Shown here piece after piece: positions 25,764-34,671 of a DNA stretch of 64,000 nucleotides. Both the position numbers and the translations under genes were made by a program. How positions within the stretch are numbered: position 1 is the stretch's first letter; each line of letters starts with the position of its first letter. A model generated the notes under the pieces. That model searched no databases. It saw nothing but the letters and a program-made list of their open reading frames with translations, and had not been told where the DNA came from. The DNA is from an uncultured Lachnospiraceae bacterium (GTDB taxonomy: Bacteria; Bacillota; Clostridia; Lachnospirales; Lachnospiraceae): NCBI GenBank assembly GCA_902763335.1, contig CACWRR010000001.1, positions 110,282 through 174,281 of the forward strand. The letters run 5' to 3'.

Positions 25764-26915
25764 ATGAGAAAAAATGTATTTATGAGCAGAGTCGTAGTAG
25801 CTGCATTAAGCATTTCAATGGTTATGGGTGTGGCAGGCTGCGGAAACTCAGATAAGGCTTCAAATTCAGCAAAGAAATATGTAACTTTGGGAGAATATAA
25901 GAATCTTGATGTGGATTTGACTGTATCAACTATTACTGATGAAGCTGTTGAGGAGGAGATTCAGAGCACTCTTGAACAGAACGCAGAGAATCAGGAAGTT
26001 ACAGATCGTACAACAGTACAGGAAGGTGATATTGTAAATATCAATATGACTGCAACAGTAGACGGCGAGGATTTTGATGATGCAAATCTTGAAGATTCTG
26101 ATTATACATTAGGAGATAATGAATACGGTGAAGACTTTGACAAGGCATTCATTGGTAAAAATAAAGGAGATACTTTTGATCTAACAGTAACACTTCCAAG
26201 TGACTACAGTGATGACACATATGCAGGCAAAGAAGCTGCATTTAATATTACAATAAATAAGATTGAAAAATCAGTTGTGCCTGAATTAAATGATGAGTTT
26301 GTACAGAGTGTATCTGATGACTGTAAGACAGTTGATGAGTACCGCAAGTATGTTAAGGAAGACTTACAGAAAACAGCAGATGATGACAATGAAAGTTCTG
26401 CAAAAGAAGATCTTATGGCACTTGCTGTAGAAAATGCTACTATCAAGGGAAGCTCAGATGACACATATAACCTTTACTATAATCAGTTAGTTAATGATTA
26501 TACGAGCTATGCACAGCAGTGGGGAATGACATTTGATAACTTCATTTCACAGTTTATGGGAATGGATGAAGAAAGCTTTAAAGATTTCGTATTAGATCAG
26601 GTATATGATATTCAGGTGGCAATGGCTATTGCAGATAAAGAGAAACTTACAGTATCTGATAAAGAATACAAGACTCTTCTTAAGCAGTATGCAGAAGATT
26701 ATGGCTGGGATTCAACGGACGAGCTTGAAAAGGCATATTCTAAGGAATACCTTAAGAACAACATGACTCGTGATAAGGTACTTGATTTCCTTTTTGAAAA
26801 TGCCAATGTAAATAAAGTGGCTGAGGAAGATGAGACTACAGATGATACTCTTTATGATGAAGAGACAGAGAGTGAGTCTGAAACAGAAACTGAATCAGAG
26901 ACAGCAGCTGAATAA
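25764..26915 (+). CDS. Exported trigger-factor-like peptidyl-prolyl isomerase lipoprotein
   Basis: The 383-residue protein has a lipoprotein signal peptide ending in the lipobox VAGC (Cys about residue 26), so the mature form should be anchored to the outer face of the membrane. The rest resembles trigger factor without its ribosome-binding domain: a short beta region, an FKBP-type isomerase domain (about 80-165, GDIVNINMTATVDGEDFDDA and NKGDTFDLTVTLP), then the helical C-terminal chaperone arms. It ends in an acidic repeat tail of Glu, Ser and Thr. Similar exported trigger-factor-like lipoproteins occur in Lachnospiraceae and may fold secreted proteins as PrsA does. It is a single-gene unit upstream of rnr. 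Confidence 0.85.
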   Translation: MRKNVFMSRVVVAALSISMVMGVAGCGNSDKASNSAKKYVTLGEYKNLDVDLTVSTITDEAVEEEIQSTLEQNAENQEVTDRTTVQEGDIVNINMTATVDGEDFDDANLEDSDYTLGDNEYGEDFDKAFIGKNKGDTFDLTVTLPSDYSDDTYAGKEAAFNITINKIEKSVVPELNDEFVQSVSDDCKTVDEYRKYVKEDLQKTADDDNESSAKEDLMALAVENATIKGSSDDTYNLYYNQLVNDYTSYAQQWGMTFDNFISQFMGMDEESFKDFVLDQVYDIQVAMAIADKEKLTVSDKEYKTLLKQYAEDYGWDSTDELEKAYSKEYLKNNMTRDKVLDFLFENANVNKVAEEDETTDDTLYDEETESESETETESETAAE

Positions 26916-26936
26916 TATAATAACAAGATTAATCAA

Positions 26937-26983
26937 GGCTTCTGCCATGCAGATATTATAATGTATGGTGGAGGTCTTTTTTT
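26937..26983 (+). terminator. Intrinsic terminator after the isomerase lipoprotein gene
   Basis: A 12-bp stem with several G-U pairs (26937-26948 with 26965-26976) is followed by seven T. It separates the lipoprotein gene from rnr. Confidence 0.75.
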
Positions 26984-27016
26984 AATGTTTTTGATGACTA
27001 AAACCGTGAAATGAGG

Positions 27017-27022
27017 TATAAT
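27017..27022 (+). promoter_or_regulatory. -10 element of the rnr promoter
   Basis: A perfect TATAAT lies 31 bp before the rnr ATG. A possible -35, TTGATG (26991-26996), is 20 bp away, longer than optimal. An in-frame ATG at 27011 lies upstream of this -10 and so cannot be the start for this transcript. Confidence 0.5.
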
Positions 27023-27052
27023 ATATGTAAATGGAAAGGGTGGGTGATTACT

Positions 27053-29182
27053 ATGGATAAGCAGCTTATGCAGGAACGTAAAAAAATACTAATGGATATA
27101 ATAAAATCACCAAATTATATTCCGATGAAGAGTAAGGAACTTGCAATGATTTTGAATGTTCCCAAAACGGAAAAACAGGATTTAGAAGAAGTACTGTCAG
27201 AACTCGTGGCAGAGGGCAGGGTTGCTCTTTCTAAAAAGGGTAAATATTGTAAACCAAATCCAAACATAAAAATTGGAATTTTTGAAGGAACGGCAAGAGG
27301 TTTTGGATTTGTTGTGATGGAAGACGAAGAAGAGGATATATATATACCTGAAGGATATGTGGGCGGTGCGATGAATGGAGACCGTGTGCAGGCCGTGATT
27401 AGAAATACCAGATCAGGAAGGAGACGCGAGGGCGAGATTATAGAGGTTCTGCAACATAATACAAGTGAGCTTGTCGGAATATTTCAGAAGTCAAAGAACT
27501 TTGGATTTGTTGTTCCAGATAATCCAAAATTTTCAAAAGACATTTTTGTACCTATAGAGAAATCAAAGGGAGCTGTTGACGGACATAAGGTAGTAGTGGG
27601 AATTACTGATTATGGTTCAGATGGAAAGAAACCTGAGGGATTTATAAAAGAAATCATTGGTCATGTGGATGATCCGGGAACGGATATTGTATCTATCATA
27701 AAATCAATGAACATTCCGATGGATTTTCCTGATGATGTAAAGAGACAGCTTGAGAGCATACCGGACGAAGTGAGCAGCAAGGAATTTGCAGGAAGACTGG
27801 ATTTAAGAGACTGGCAGACGGTTACCATAGACGGCGAAGATGCGAAAGACCTTGATGATGCCATAACACTGACAAAAGAAAAGGATAAATATGTACTTGG
27901 AGTTCATATAGCGGATGTAACCAATTATGTAAAGGAAGGAAGTCCGCTTGATGTAGAGGCGGTTAAGAGAGGAACCAGTGTTTATCTTGTGGACAGAGTT
28001 ATTCCTATGCTGCCACATAAACTGTCTAATGGAATATGTTCGTTAAATCAGGGCGTGGACCGTCTGGCTTTAAGCTGTATAATGGATATAGACTTTAAGG
28101 GAAAGATTATAGGACATAAGATTGCCGAGACGGTTATAAGAGTTGACAGAAGAATGAGTTATACAAGTGTCCGTAAAATTCTTGTTGATAATGATGAACA
28201 GGAGATAAAAGAATACAATGAACTTGTTCCGATGTTTAAGCTTATGGCTGAGCTTTCGGAGATTTTAAGAAAAAAGCGTATGAAACGTGGGGCTATAGAC
28301 TTTGATTTTCCGGAGAGTAAAATTATTCTTGATGAAAAAGGCAAGCCTGTGGATATAAAACCATATGAAAGAAATGTTGCAACCAAAATTATTGAAGATT
28401 TTATGCTGGCAGCAAATGAAACCATAGCGGAGGATTATTTCTGGCAGGAGATTCCTTTTGTGTTCCGTACTCATGATAATCCAGATTCGGAAAAAATGAT
28501 TAAACTCGGAACATTTATAAGCAATTTTGGATATGGAATAAAGACAACACAAGAGGAAATACACCCTAAAGAGTTACAGAAACTTTTGTTAAAGATAGAG
28601 GGAACACCAGAGGAAGCACTAATCAGCAGGCTGACCCTGCGTTCGATGAAACAGGCAAAATATACCACAGTATGTTCAGGACATTTTGGACTTGCAACCC
28701 AGTATTATTGTCATTTCACATCTCCTATAAGAAGATATCCTGATTTGCAGATTCACAGAATTATAAAGGAAAACATTCACGGTGGAATCAAGGATAAGAG
28801 AATGAAACATTATAAAGCAATTCTTCCGGGAATAGCTGAACAGTGTAGCATTAATGAGAGACGTGCTGATGAGGCGGAGAGAGATACTGATAAACTGAAA
28901 ATGACAGAATACATGTCACAGCATATAGGTGATGAGTATGAAGGAGTAATATCAGGCATGACTACATGGGGAATGTATGTAGAATTACCGAATACCGTTG
29001 AAGGAATGGTGAGAATAGGAACTATAACTGATGATTTATATTATTATGACGAAGAAAAATATCAGCTTATAGGCCAGACTGACGGAAGAGTATTTAAATT
29101 AGGACAAAAAGTAAAAATCAAAGTGGTTAAAACTGATAAGGTTTTAAGACAGATTGATTTTGAACTTGCCGAGGAAGAGTAG
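27053..29182 (+). CDS. rnr: Ribonuclease R
   Basis: RNase R is a processive 3'-5' exoribonuclease that degrades structured RNA and, with SmpB and tmRNA, the faulty mRNAs on stalled ribosomes. The product of about 709 residues has an N-terminal winged-helix region (KSKELAMILNVPKTEKQDLE), two cold-shock folds, the RNB catalytic domain with the metal-binding IDGEDAKDLDDAITL, and a C-terminal S1 domain (GDEYEGVISGMTTWGMYVE). The ATG at 27053 follows AAAGGGTGGG and lies just after a TATAAT. smpB follows 21 bp later and ssrA after that, the classic trans-translation cluster. All catalytic aspartates are present. Confidence 0.96.
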   Translation: MDKQLMQERKKILMDIIKSPNYIPMKSKELAMILNVPKTEKQDLEEVLSELVAEGRVALSKKGKYCKPNPNIKIGIFEGTARGFGFVVMEDEEEDIYIPEGYVGGAMNGDRVQAVIRNTRSGRRREGEIIEVLQHNTSELVGIFQKSKNFGFVVPDNPKFSKDIFVPIEKSKGAVDGHKVVVGITDYGSDGKKPEGFIKEIIGHVDDPGTDIVSIIKSMNIPMDFPDDVKRQLESIPDEVSSKEFAGRLDLRDWQTVTIDGEDAKDLDDAITLTKEKDKYVLGVHIADVTNYVKEGSPLDVEAVKRGTSVYLVDRVIPMLPHKLSNGICSLNQGVDRLALSCIMDIDFKGKIIGHKIAETVIRVDRRMSYTSVRKILVDNDEQEIKEYNELVPMFKLMAELSEILRKKRMKRGAIDFDFPESKIILDEKGKPVDIKPYERNVATKIIEDFMLAANETIAEDYFWQEIPFVFRTHDNPDSEKMIKLGTFISNFGYGIKTTQEEIHPKELQKLLLKIEGTPEEALISRLTLRSMKQAKYTTVCSGHFGLATQYYCHFTSPIRRYPDLQIHRIIKENIHGGIKDKRMKHYKAILPGIAEQCSINERRADEAERDTDKLKMTEYMSQHIGDEYEGVISGMTTWGMYVELPNTVEGMVRIGTITDDLYYYDEEKYQLIGQTDGRVFKLGQKVKIKVVKTDKVLRQIDFELAEEE

Positions 29183-29203
29183 AACCAGAAAGGAATTTTA
29201 GTA

Positions 29204-29671
29204 ATGTCAAAGGAGTCTGTAAAACTGATAGCCAATAACAAGAAGGCATATCATGATTACTTTATACAGGAGAAATATGAAGCTGGTATAAGTCTGCATG
29301 GAACTGAGGTAAAATCCCTTAGAATGGGAAGATGCAGCGTTAAGGAATCTTTTGTGCGTATTGAAAATGGAGAGGTTTACATTTACAATATGCACATAAG
29401 CCCTTACGAAAAGGGAAACATTTTTAACAAAGATCCTCTCAGAGTAAAAAAACTGCTGCTTCATAAATATGAGATAAACAAACTGTCAGGAAAAATGGCA
29501 GAAAAAGGGTATACTATTGTACCTTTACAAATATATTTTAAAGGAAGTCTTGTAAAGGTTGAGATAGGACTTGCAAAAGGAAAGAAACTTTATGATAAAC
29601 GTCAGGATATAATAAAGAAAGATCAGAGACGAGAAGCAGAAAGAGATTTTAAAGTCAAAAATCTTTATTAA
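29204..29671 (+). CDS. smpB: SsrA-binding protein
   Basis: SmpB binds the tRNA-like part of tmRNA and brings it to stalled ribosomes. The 155-residue OB-fold protein has the signatures [18 protein letters not shown] and [20 protein letters not shown], and a C-terminal basic tail, [20 protein letters not shown], which enters the empty mRNA channel. GGAA precedes the ATG. It lies 21 bp after rnr in the same direction, and 77 bp before the mature 5' end of tmRNA, whose own promoter overlaps the gap. The length is standard and all family features are present. Confidence 0.98.
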   Translation: MSKESVKLIANNKKAYHDYFIQEKYEAGISLHGTEVKSLRMGRCSVKESFVRIENGEVYIYNMHISPYEKGNIFNKDPLRVKKLLLHKYEINKLSGKMAEKGYTIVPLQIYFKGSLVKVEIGLAKGKKLYDKRQDIIKKDQRREAERDFKVKNLY

Positions 29672-29685
29672 AATAACTTTGAGCC

Positions 29686-29714
29686 TTGACAAAACAACAT
29701 GATTGATTTATCAT
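29686..29714 (+). promoter_or_regulatory. ssrA promoter
   Basis: A perfect TTGACA (29686-29691), a 17-bp spacer and TATCAT (29709-29714) start 15 bases after smpB. The expected transcript begins near 29721, leaving a precursor of about 28 nt to be removed by RNase P. Confidence 0.75.
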
Positions 29715-29748
29715 AATGTAACGATTAAATAAAATCAGTAAACTTTTC

Positions 29749-30102
29749 GGGGTTGTACTGGTTTCGACGGGGTTTTTGAAGTTATGGAAGCCATCCGTGG
29801 ACTAGGACCACGTAAAAACTTAGAAAATAAATATAAACGCTAACGAAAATTTAGCTTACGCTGCCTAGTTGCAGCTGTCAGTCTTAGGTCACCTGCTGCT
29901 TAAGAATCTGGCATCGACTTTGCAGGGCACTTCTTCGTCAAAGCTTTGAGACGTTGGAAGATTTATGAAGCTACCGGATTTATAGGGATGTCAATGAACC
30001 TGTAGACGAGGGAAGATGACCGTAGGTCGAAATCACTGACTGTGATGGGAGATGCCGTAATGAATGGAATTTCGGACAGGGGTTCGATTCCCCTCAGCTC
30101 CA
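29749..30102 (+). ncRNA. ssrA: Transfer-messenger RNA (tmRNA)
   Basis: The 354-nt gene begins GGGGTTG, which pairs with CAGCTCC at 30095-30101 to form the 7-bp acceptor stem, and carries the conserved TACTGGTTTCGACGGGG at the 5' end. The 3' part ends in the T-arm GACAGGGGTTCGATTCCCCT. The CCA is not encoded. The tag reading frame runs from GCT 29839 to TAG 29868 and encodes ANENLAYAA, which with the alanine carried by tmRNA gives a ten-residue degradation tag ending in the protease signal AA. It follows smpB and rnr, the two proteins it works with. Confidence 0.98.
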
Positions 30103-30103
30103 T

Positions 30104-30142
30104 AGCCTTAAAATACTGGTAATACAGTGTTTTAGGGCTTTT
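30104..30142 (+). terminator. tmRNA terminator
   Basis: A stem of about 15 bp with two G-U pairs (AGCCTTAAAATACTG with CAGTGTTTTAGGGCT) is followed by TTTT, directly after the tmRNA 3' end. Confidence 0.85.
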
Positions 30143-30200
30143 GCTTTATAAAAATGTGGTCAAACAATACAGGGAAAAATTTTACAGAATGGAGATAAAT

Positions 30201-30509
30201 ATGATACACGGATTGGTGACATGGGCGGTTATCAGAAAAACACAGACAGATCCGCCGGATATGTTAATAGGAAATACAGAGATGACAGCATGTATTGCTA
30301 TGGTATGTAAGGATGCAGGCGAAGATGTTCCGGATTTTGAGACTCCTGAAGAATTATATGAGAAGTTTTTTAATATAATAGAAGAAATTGATATTTCAGG
30401 GCTGTCAGAAACGTCGGTAAAGATGATAGATATGCTTAAACAGTACCATGTTCTTCCGATGAAAAACGAGACAATTGAGGACCTGAAAAAGATAGTTGAA
30501 ATATGTTAG
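30201..30509 (+). CDS. Small cytosolic protein of unknown function
   Basis: The 102-residue product is acidic, without signal peptide or membrane helix. It contains a Cys-bearing segment (MTACIAMVCKDAGEDVPDFE) and predicted helices. I do not recognise a family. ATG 30201 follows GGAG at 30191-30194 with six-base spacing. The earlier in-frame TTG at 30141 lies in the tmRNA terminator and is rejected. The gene stands alone between the tmRNA terminator and the promoter at 30546. The well-placed ribosome site supports that it is real. No link to trans-translation can be shown from sequence. Confidence 0.6.
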   Translation: MIHGLVTWAVIRKTQTDPPDMLIGNTEMTACIAMVCKDAGEDVPDFETPEELYEKFFNIIEEIDISGLSETSVKMIDMLKQYHVLPMKNETIEDLKKIVEIC

Positions 30510-30545
30510 AGTGACATGAAAAGGTTAAATTATTGATTTAATTGT

Positions 30546-30574
30546 TTGACAAATTTATATTTGTATGATATAGT
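30546..30574 (+). promoter_or_regulatory. Strong extended -10 promoter for the lipoprotein at 30624
   Basis: TTGACA (30546-30551), a 17-bp spacer and TATAGT (30569-30574) with TGA directly before the -10. The TTGACA and TGATATAGT blocks recur before murF at 57482 with a 16-bp spacer. Confidence 0.85.
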
Positions 30575-30623
30575 TCCTTTTGTTTTTTAATAATCATATA
30601 TTTTTTGGAAGGAGATACGAATT

Positions 30624-31469
30624 ATGAAAAGAAAAATAGTAAGCATTGCACTTGTATGTGTAATGACAGTATCAATGACAGCATGTGGAAAGAGTGAAAA
30701 AGAGAGCAGTCAGAAGACAGTTGACGTTTCAGCATCAGAAGTTATTTCAAAGATGGTTGATGCATCACAGGATACAAAGAGTGCAGATTCTACAGTTTCA
30801 TTAAAGTTTTCAGCAGAGAATGACGGAAGCAAGCTTGATTTATCAGGAAAGATGGATGTAAAAGCTACTGAAGATCCTACAGCTTCATATGTAAATCTTG
30901 AACTGGCATCAAAAGCTGACGGTGATTCTAATGATATAAATTATGAGTTATATCTTATGGAAGACAATGGTGACTATAAGATGTACATTGGTACAGAGGG
31001 ACAGTGGGCATCTACAACTATGTCAGCAGATGATCTTGGAGTGGACGTTGCAGATCTTACAGATTCATATTCACAGATTAAAGAATACATCACAGATGAG
31101 AATATTGATAAATATTTTTCAAATGTTAAAGTTACAGAGAAGAAAGTTGATAAGAAAGCATGCTACTCTGTAAAGGGAGATGTCAAGTCAGATGTAGTTG
31201 ATGACTTACTTGCAAGTGCAGAGTCACTTATGGGAACAGGTATTGACTTATCTGATATCGGATTTTCTGTAGAAATCTGTGCAGATAAGAAGACAAATAA
31301 GCCTGCATCATTTACAATTACAGCAAATAGCGGTAAAGATTCAGCTATCGATATTAAGGATTGCAGAATAAGCATTAAGTATAATTCATATGATGTTGAT
31401 GCAATAACACTTCCTGAGGAAGCTGAGAACGCACCGGAGATAGATTCTTTACTTGATTCCCTTTATTAA
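30624..31469 (+). CDS. Lipoprotein, DUF6612/LppX-like beta-barrel fold
   Basis: The 281-residue protein has a lipoprotein signal peptide with lipobox MTAC (Cys about 21). The mature part, with alternating polar/hydrophobic beta strands (SADSTVSLKFSAENDGSKLD, LSGKMDVKATEDP), resembles small extracytoplasmic lipoproteins of the DUF6612 or LppX/LolA-like type, thought to bind hydrophobic ligands. This fold assignment is from pattern only. Base usage is unusually even and optimal (TCA, GCA, ACA codons), and the promoter is strong, so it is probably highly expressed. It is a single-gene unit ending in a terminator. Confidence 0.7.
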   Translation: MKRKIVSIALVCVMTVSMTACGKSEKESSQKTVDVSASEVISKMVDASQDTKSADSTVSLKFSAENDGSKLDLSGKMDVKATEDPTASYVNLELASKADGDSNDINYELYLMEDNGDYKMYIGTEGQWASTTMSADDLGVDVADLTDSYSQIKEYITDENIDKYFSNVKVTEKKVDKKACYSVKGDVKSDVVDDLLASAESLMGTGIDLSDIGFSVEICADKKTNKPASFTITANSGKDSAIDIKDCRISIKYNSYDVDAITLPEEAENAPEIDSLLDSLY

Positions 31470-31498
31470 TATATTTAATACTTAAATAATGAATATAC

Positions 31499-31533
31499 AA
31501 AGCGGACTGCCTGACATGACAGTCTGCTTTTTT
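31499..31533 (+). terminator. Intrinsic terminator after the lipoprotein gene
   Basis: AGCGGACTG (31501-31509) pairs with CAGTCTGCT (31520-31528), with one G-U pair, followed by TTTTTT. Confidence 0.85.
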
Positions 31534-31623
31534 CATTAATACAAAAAATAATGATATTTTTCACATTTTCATCAAAAACATATGGTAAAATTTATATAAA
31601 ACAACGTGAAAGGAATGAGCGGA

Positions 31624-32310
31624 ATGAGTAATTTGAAAATACTGGTAGTAGATGATGAGAGTAGAATGCGAAAACTTGTAAAAGATTTCCTTGTAAGAAA
31701 GGATTATACGGTTTTGGAAGCAGGAGACGGAGAGGAAGCAATGGAAATATTCTATAATGATAAGGATATTTCACTGGTTATTCTTGATGTTATGATGCCT
31801 AAGATGAATGGATGGGAAACATGCAGGGAGATAAGAAAGATATCAAAAGTGCCTGTAATAATGCTTACGGCAAAGAGTGAAGAGCAGGATGAACTTCTGG
31901 GATTTGAACTCGGAGTTGACGAATATATATCAAAGCCGTTCAGTCCTAAGATTCTGGTTGCCAGAATAGATGCAATACTGAGAAGAACAGCTAATATAGA
32001 CACAAATGATAAAATAAAAGCGGGTATAATAGAGATTGACAAGGCAGCTCACATAGTAAAGGTAAACGGTAAAAACGTTGAGCTTAGTTTCAAGGAATTT
32101 GAACTGTTACAGTATTTTGTAGAGAACAAAGGAATAGCACTTTCAAGAGAGAAGATTTTAAACAGCGTGTGGAATTATGATTATTTTGGTGATGCGAGAA
32201 CCATAGATACACATGTAAAGAAACTTAGAAGCAAATTAGGTGATGGAGCAGACTATATCAGAACAATCTGGGGAATGGGATACAAATTTGAGACCGATGA
32301 AGAAAAATAA
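31624..32310 (+). CDS. OmpR/PhoB-family response regulator
   Basis: The 228-residue regulator has an N-terminal receiver domain with the acidic pair in LVVDDESRMRKLV, the phosphoacceptor Asp in VILDVMMPKMNG (about 54), Thr in MLTAKSE and Lys in ISKPFSPK. A C-terminal winged-helix DNA-binding domain ends in GDGADYIRTIWGMGYKFE. The ATG at 31624 is nine bases after AAAGGA; ATG 31615 and GTG 31606 are too close or upstream. The last 14 bases overlap the start of the histidine kinase gene, so the two form one operon and one signalling pair. The regulon is unknown; the closest downstream gene is a lipoprotein. Confidence 0.95.
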   Translation: MSNLKILVVDDESRMRKLVKDFLVRKDYTVLEAGDGEEAMEIFYNDKDISLVILDVMMPKMNGWETCREIRKISKVPVIMLTAKSEEQDELLGFELGVDEYISKPFSPKILVARIDAILRRTANIDTNDKIKAGIIEIDKAAHIVKVNGKNVELSFKEFELLQYFVENKGIALSREKILNSVWNYDYFGDARTIDTHVKKLRSKLGDGADYIRTIWGMGYKFETDEEK

Positions 32311-33796
32311 AAATAATAGAAAAGTAAGTTTTCCAATAAGAATAAAGCTTGTATGTATGATGGCGGGTATGTCAGTTGGAGTATTTTTACTTTATATGTT
32401 ATCAAATGCTTTATTTTTGGAGAATTTTTACATTAAAAGTAAACAGAAAGATATCGTTTATGCGTATAATGAGATAGACGATATGTTAAAAGATGAAAGC
32501 AGTGCAACTGACAGCGATATATCAAATATATCTGATTTATGTGCAAAAACCGGAATGACGGCACTTATAACAATGGAGTCGGGTGAAGTTCTGTTTAATT
32601 ATGGAAATAAAGAATTATTGCAGTACAGACTGGAAAATTCTGTATTTAACAAGACTACTCCGACAGGAAAGGTAAATGTTCTTGAAAAAAATTCGAAATA
32701 TGTCCTTCAGAAATATAAACTGACAGCGGAAAACAGGGAAGCCGAGTATCTGGAAATGTGGGGCGTTTTTGAAAATGGCGATATATTTATTATGAGAATG
32801 GCAATAGAAAACATACAGGAGAGTGTAAACATTTTTGATCATTTTCTGTTTTATTCCTCAGTTTGTATTCTGTTTTTAGGAATATTTGTTGCTGATTTTA
32901 TATCAAGAAAATTTTCAAAACCACTTATGGAGCTGACTAATATTTCGGAGAAAATGTCTATGCTCGATTTTAGTGTGCATTACGACGGAGATACAAAGGA
33001 TGAAATAAGTGTACTTGGAAACAGTATAAATAAATTGTCTGAAAAGCTTGAGTCAAACATTCTTGAATTAAAACAGGCAAACACTGAGCTTCAGAAAGAT
33101 ATAGCAAAGAAACAGGAGATCGACGAAATGAGAAAAGAATTTATTTCTAACGTTTCCCATGAGCTTAAAACGCCTATTGCTTTAATACAGGGATATGCCG
33201 AAGGATTGAAAGAAAATGTAAATGATGATGAGGAGAGCAGAGAGTTTTATTGCGAGGTAATAATGGATGAAGCATCCAAAATGAACACAATGGTAAAAAA
33301 ACTTCTGACTCTGAATCAGTTAGAATTTGGCAATAATACTCTTCAGATTGAACGATTTAATCTGATAGATGTAATAAATGGTGTAATTAACAAGTGCAAT
33401 CTTTTAATAGAACAGAAGAATGCTACGCTTAAGATGGCAGATTATGAACCTGTATATGTATGGGCAGATGAGTTTCAGATAGAGGAGGTTATAACTAACT
33501 ATCTGACGAATGCACTTAATCATCTTGATTATGAAAAAATTATTACAATAAAAGTGGCAAGAAAAGAAAATACAGTGAGAGTATCTGTTCACAATACCGG
33601 AGACAATATACCGGAAAAAGACCTCAAAAACATATGGATAAAGTTCTATAAAGTAGACAAGGCAAGAACGAGAGAGTATGGAGGAAGCGGTATAGGACTT
33701 TCTATTGTAAAAGCCATAATTTCAGCACATAATCATGATTGCGGTGTTAATAATACCGAAAACGGTGTCGAGTTCTGGTTTGAGCTGGATGGCTGA
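32297..33796 (+). CDS. Membrane sensor histidine kinase
   Basis: The 499-residue kinase is the partner of the preceding regulator. It has one membrane helix near residues 17-38, an extracytoplasmic sensor region of about 150 residues, a second helix near 195-215, a HAMP domain (SRKFSKPLMELTNISEKMS), the HisKA phosphoacceptor site SNVSHELKTPIALIQGYAEG, and the HATPase domain with NYLTNALNH, the NTGDNIPE loop and YGGSGIGLSIVKAI. ATG 32297 overlaps the regulator gene by 14 bp and gives the typical short basic cytoplasmic start. The sensor domain shows no motif I can name, so the signal is unknown. All catalytic boxes are present. Confidence 0.95.
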   Translation: MKKNKNNRKVSFPIRIKLVCMMAGMSVGVFLLYMLSNALFLENFYIKSKQKDIVYAYNEIDDMLKDESSATDSDISNISDLCAKTGMTALITMESGEVLFNYGNKELLQYRLENSVFNKTTPTGKVNVLEKNSKYVLQKYKLTAENREAEYLEMWGVFENGDIFIMRMAIENIQESVNIFDHFLFYSSVCILFLGIFVADFISRKFSKPLMELTNISEKMSMLDFSVHYDGDTKDEISVLGNSINKLSEKLESNILELKQANTELQKDIAKKQEIDEMRKEFISNVSHELKTPIALIQGYAEGLKENVNDDEESREFYCEVIMDEASKMNTMVKKLLTLNQLEFGNNTLQIERFNLIDVINGVINKCNLLIEQKNATLKMADYEPVYVWADEFQIEEVITNYLTNALNHLDYEKIITIKVARKENTVRVSVHNTGDNIPEKDLKNIWIKFYKVDKARTREYGGSGIGLSIVKAIISAHNHDCGVNNTENGVEFWFELDG

Positions 33797-33896
33797 AAAT
33801 ACTGTTGAAGTATCGGGCTAAAAATGATAAAATATATATAGTTTTATTAGGGACGGCAGAAAAGTCGATATGTCCTGGAAAGGCATGGTACTATAT

Positions 33897-34598
33897 ATGA
33901 TAAATCTAAAGAAGTACGGCGTGGTTTTATTATGTGCAGCCATTGTGGCTGGTACATTATCAGGGTGCGGTACAAGTATGAAATTGTCTGAAAAAGAGCA
34001 GAATCTTGTTGCAGAATACGCAGCACAGATAGTTCTAAAACATGACAAAAACTATATAAGTAAGCTTGAGAAAGTTACAACTGACAGTGAAACAACGGAT
34101 AAATCTGATTTAACTTCATCAGAAGAAGAGACAACTAAGGCGGAAGATATTTCATCTTCTGGAACTGAGACACTGGAACAGAATGATTTTTCAGGAGCAT
34201 TTGGATTTGAACCTGTCAGCGTGACATATACAGGTCTGGTGTTATGTGATTCGTATCCACAGACAGATGAAATGACATTTAAGCTGAATGCTACAGAGAA
34301 TACAAAACTTTTGGTACTCAAATTTAATGCAGCTAACAAAACAGAAAATCCTGTTGATGTAAAAATGATGTCATCCGATACTTCCATTAAGGCAAAGTTG
34401 AATGACGGAAGCTCATACAGTGCGTTACTGACTTTGCTTTTAGATGGATTAAATACATTTAACGGAACACTTCAGGCAGGTGAAAATAAAGAGCTTGTAC
34501 TGGTATTTGAGGTGCCTGTTCAGAATGAAGGAGATATACAGAGTCTGCAGCTGAATGTAACGGGCAATGGTCAGAACGAATCATTTGATTTACGTTGA
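33897..34598 (+). CDS. Lipoprotein with DUF4352/DUF5067-like domain
   Basis: The product of about 233 residues has a lipoprotein signal peptide with the lipobox LSGC, a Ser/Thr/Glu-rich linker (residues about 60-105), and a C-terminal beta-sandwich-like domain with TKLLVLKFNAANKTENPVDV and ENKELVLVFEVPV. This pattern is typical of DUF4352-type extracytoplasmic immunoglobulin-like domains. The start is uncertain: ATG 33870, 33885 and 33897 are all in frame, and the GGAAAGG at 33877-33883 is best placed for 33897. It follows the two-component pair by about 100 bp and could be its target. The function is unknown. Confidence 0.75.
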   Translation: MINLKKYGVVLLCAAIVAGTLSGCGTSMKLSEKEQNLVAEYAAQIVLKHDKNYISKLEKVTTDSETTDKSDLTSSEEETTKAEDISSSGTETLEQNDFSGAFGFEPVSVTYTGLVLCDSYPQTDEMTFKLNATENTKLLVLKFNAANKTENPVDVKMMSSDTSIKAKLNDGSSYSALLTLLLDGLNTFNGTLQAGENKELVLVFEVPVQNEGDIQSLQLNVTGNGQNESFDLR

Positions 34599-34624
34599 TA
34601 ATGATAGCAATAAGAAGATATTTG

Positions 34625-34633
34625 TGCTATAAT
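34625..34633 (+). promoter_or_regulatory. Extended -10 of the cheV promoter
   Basis: TGC directly precedes a perfect TATAAT (34628-34633), 38 bp before the cheV start. I see no good -35, which is usual for extended -10 promoters. It does not look like a SigD flagellar promoter. Confidence 0.6.
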
Positions 34634-34671
34634 TTTATATATTACTAAACGTGATACAGGAGGGTTTTGGT

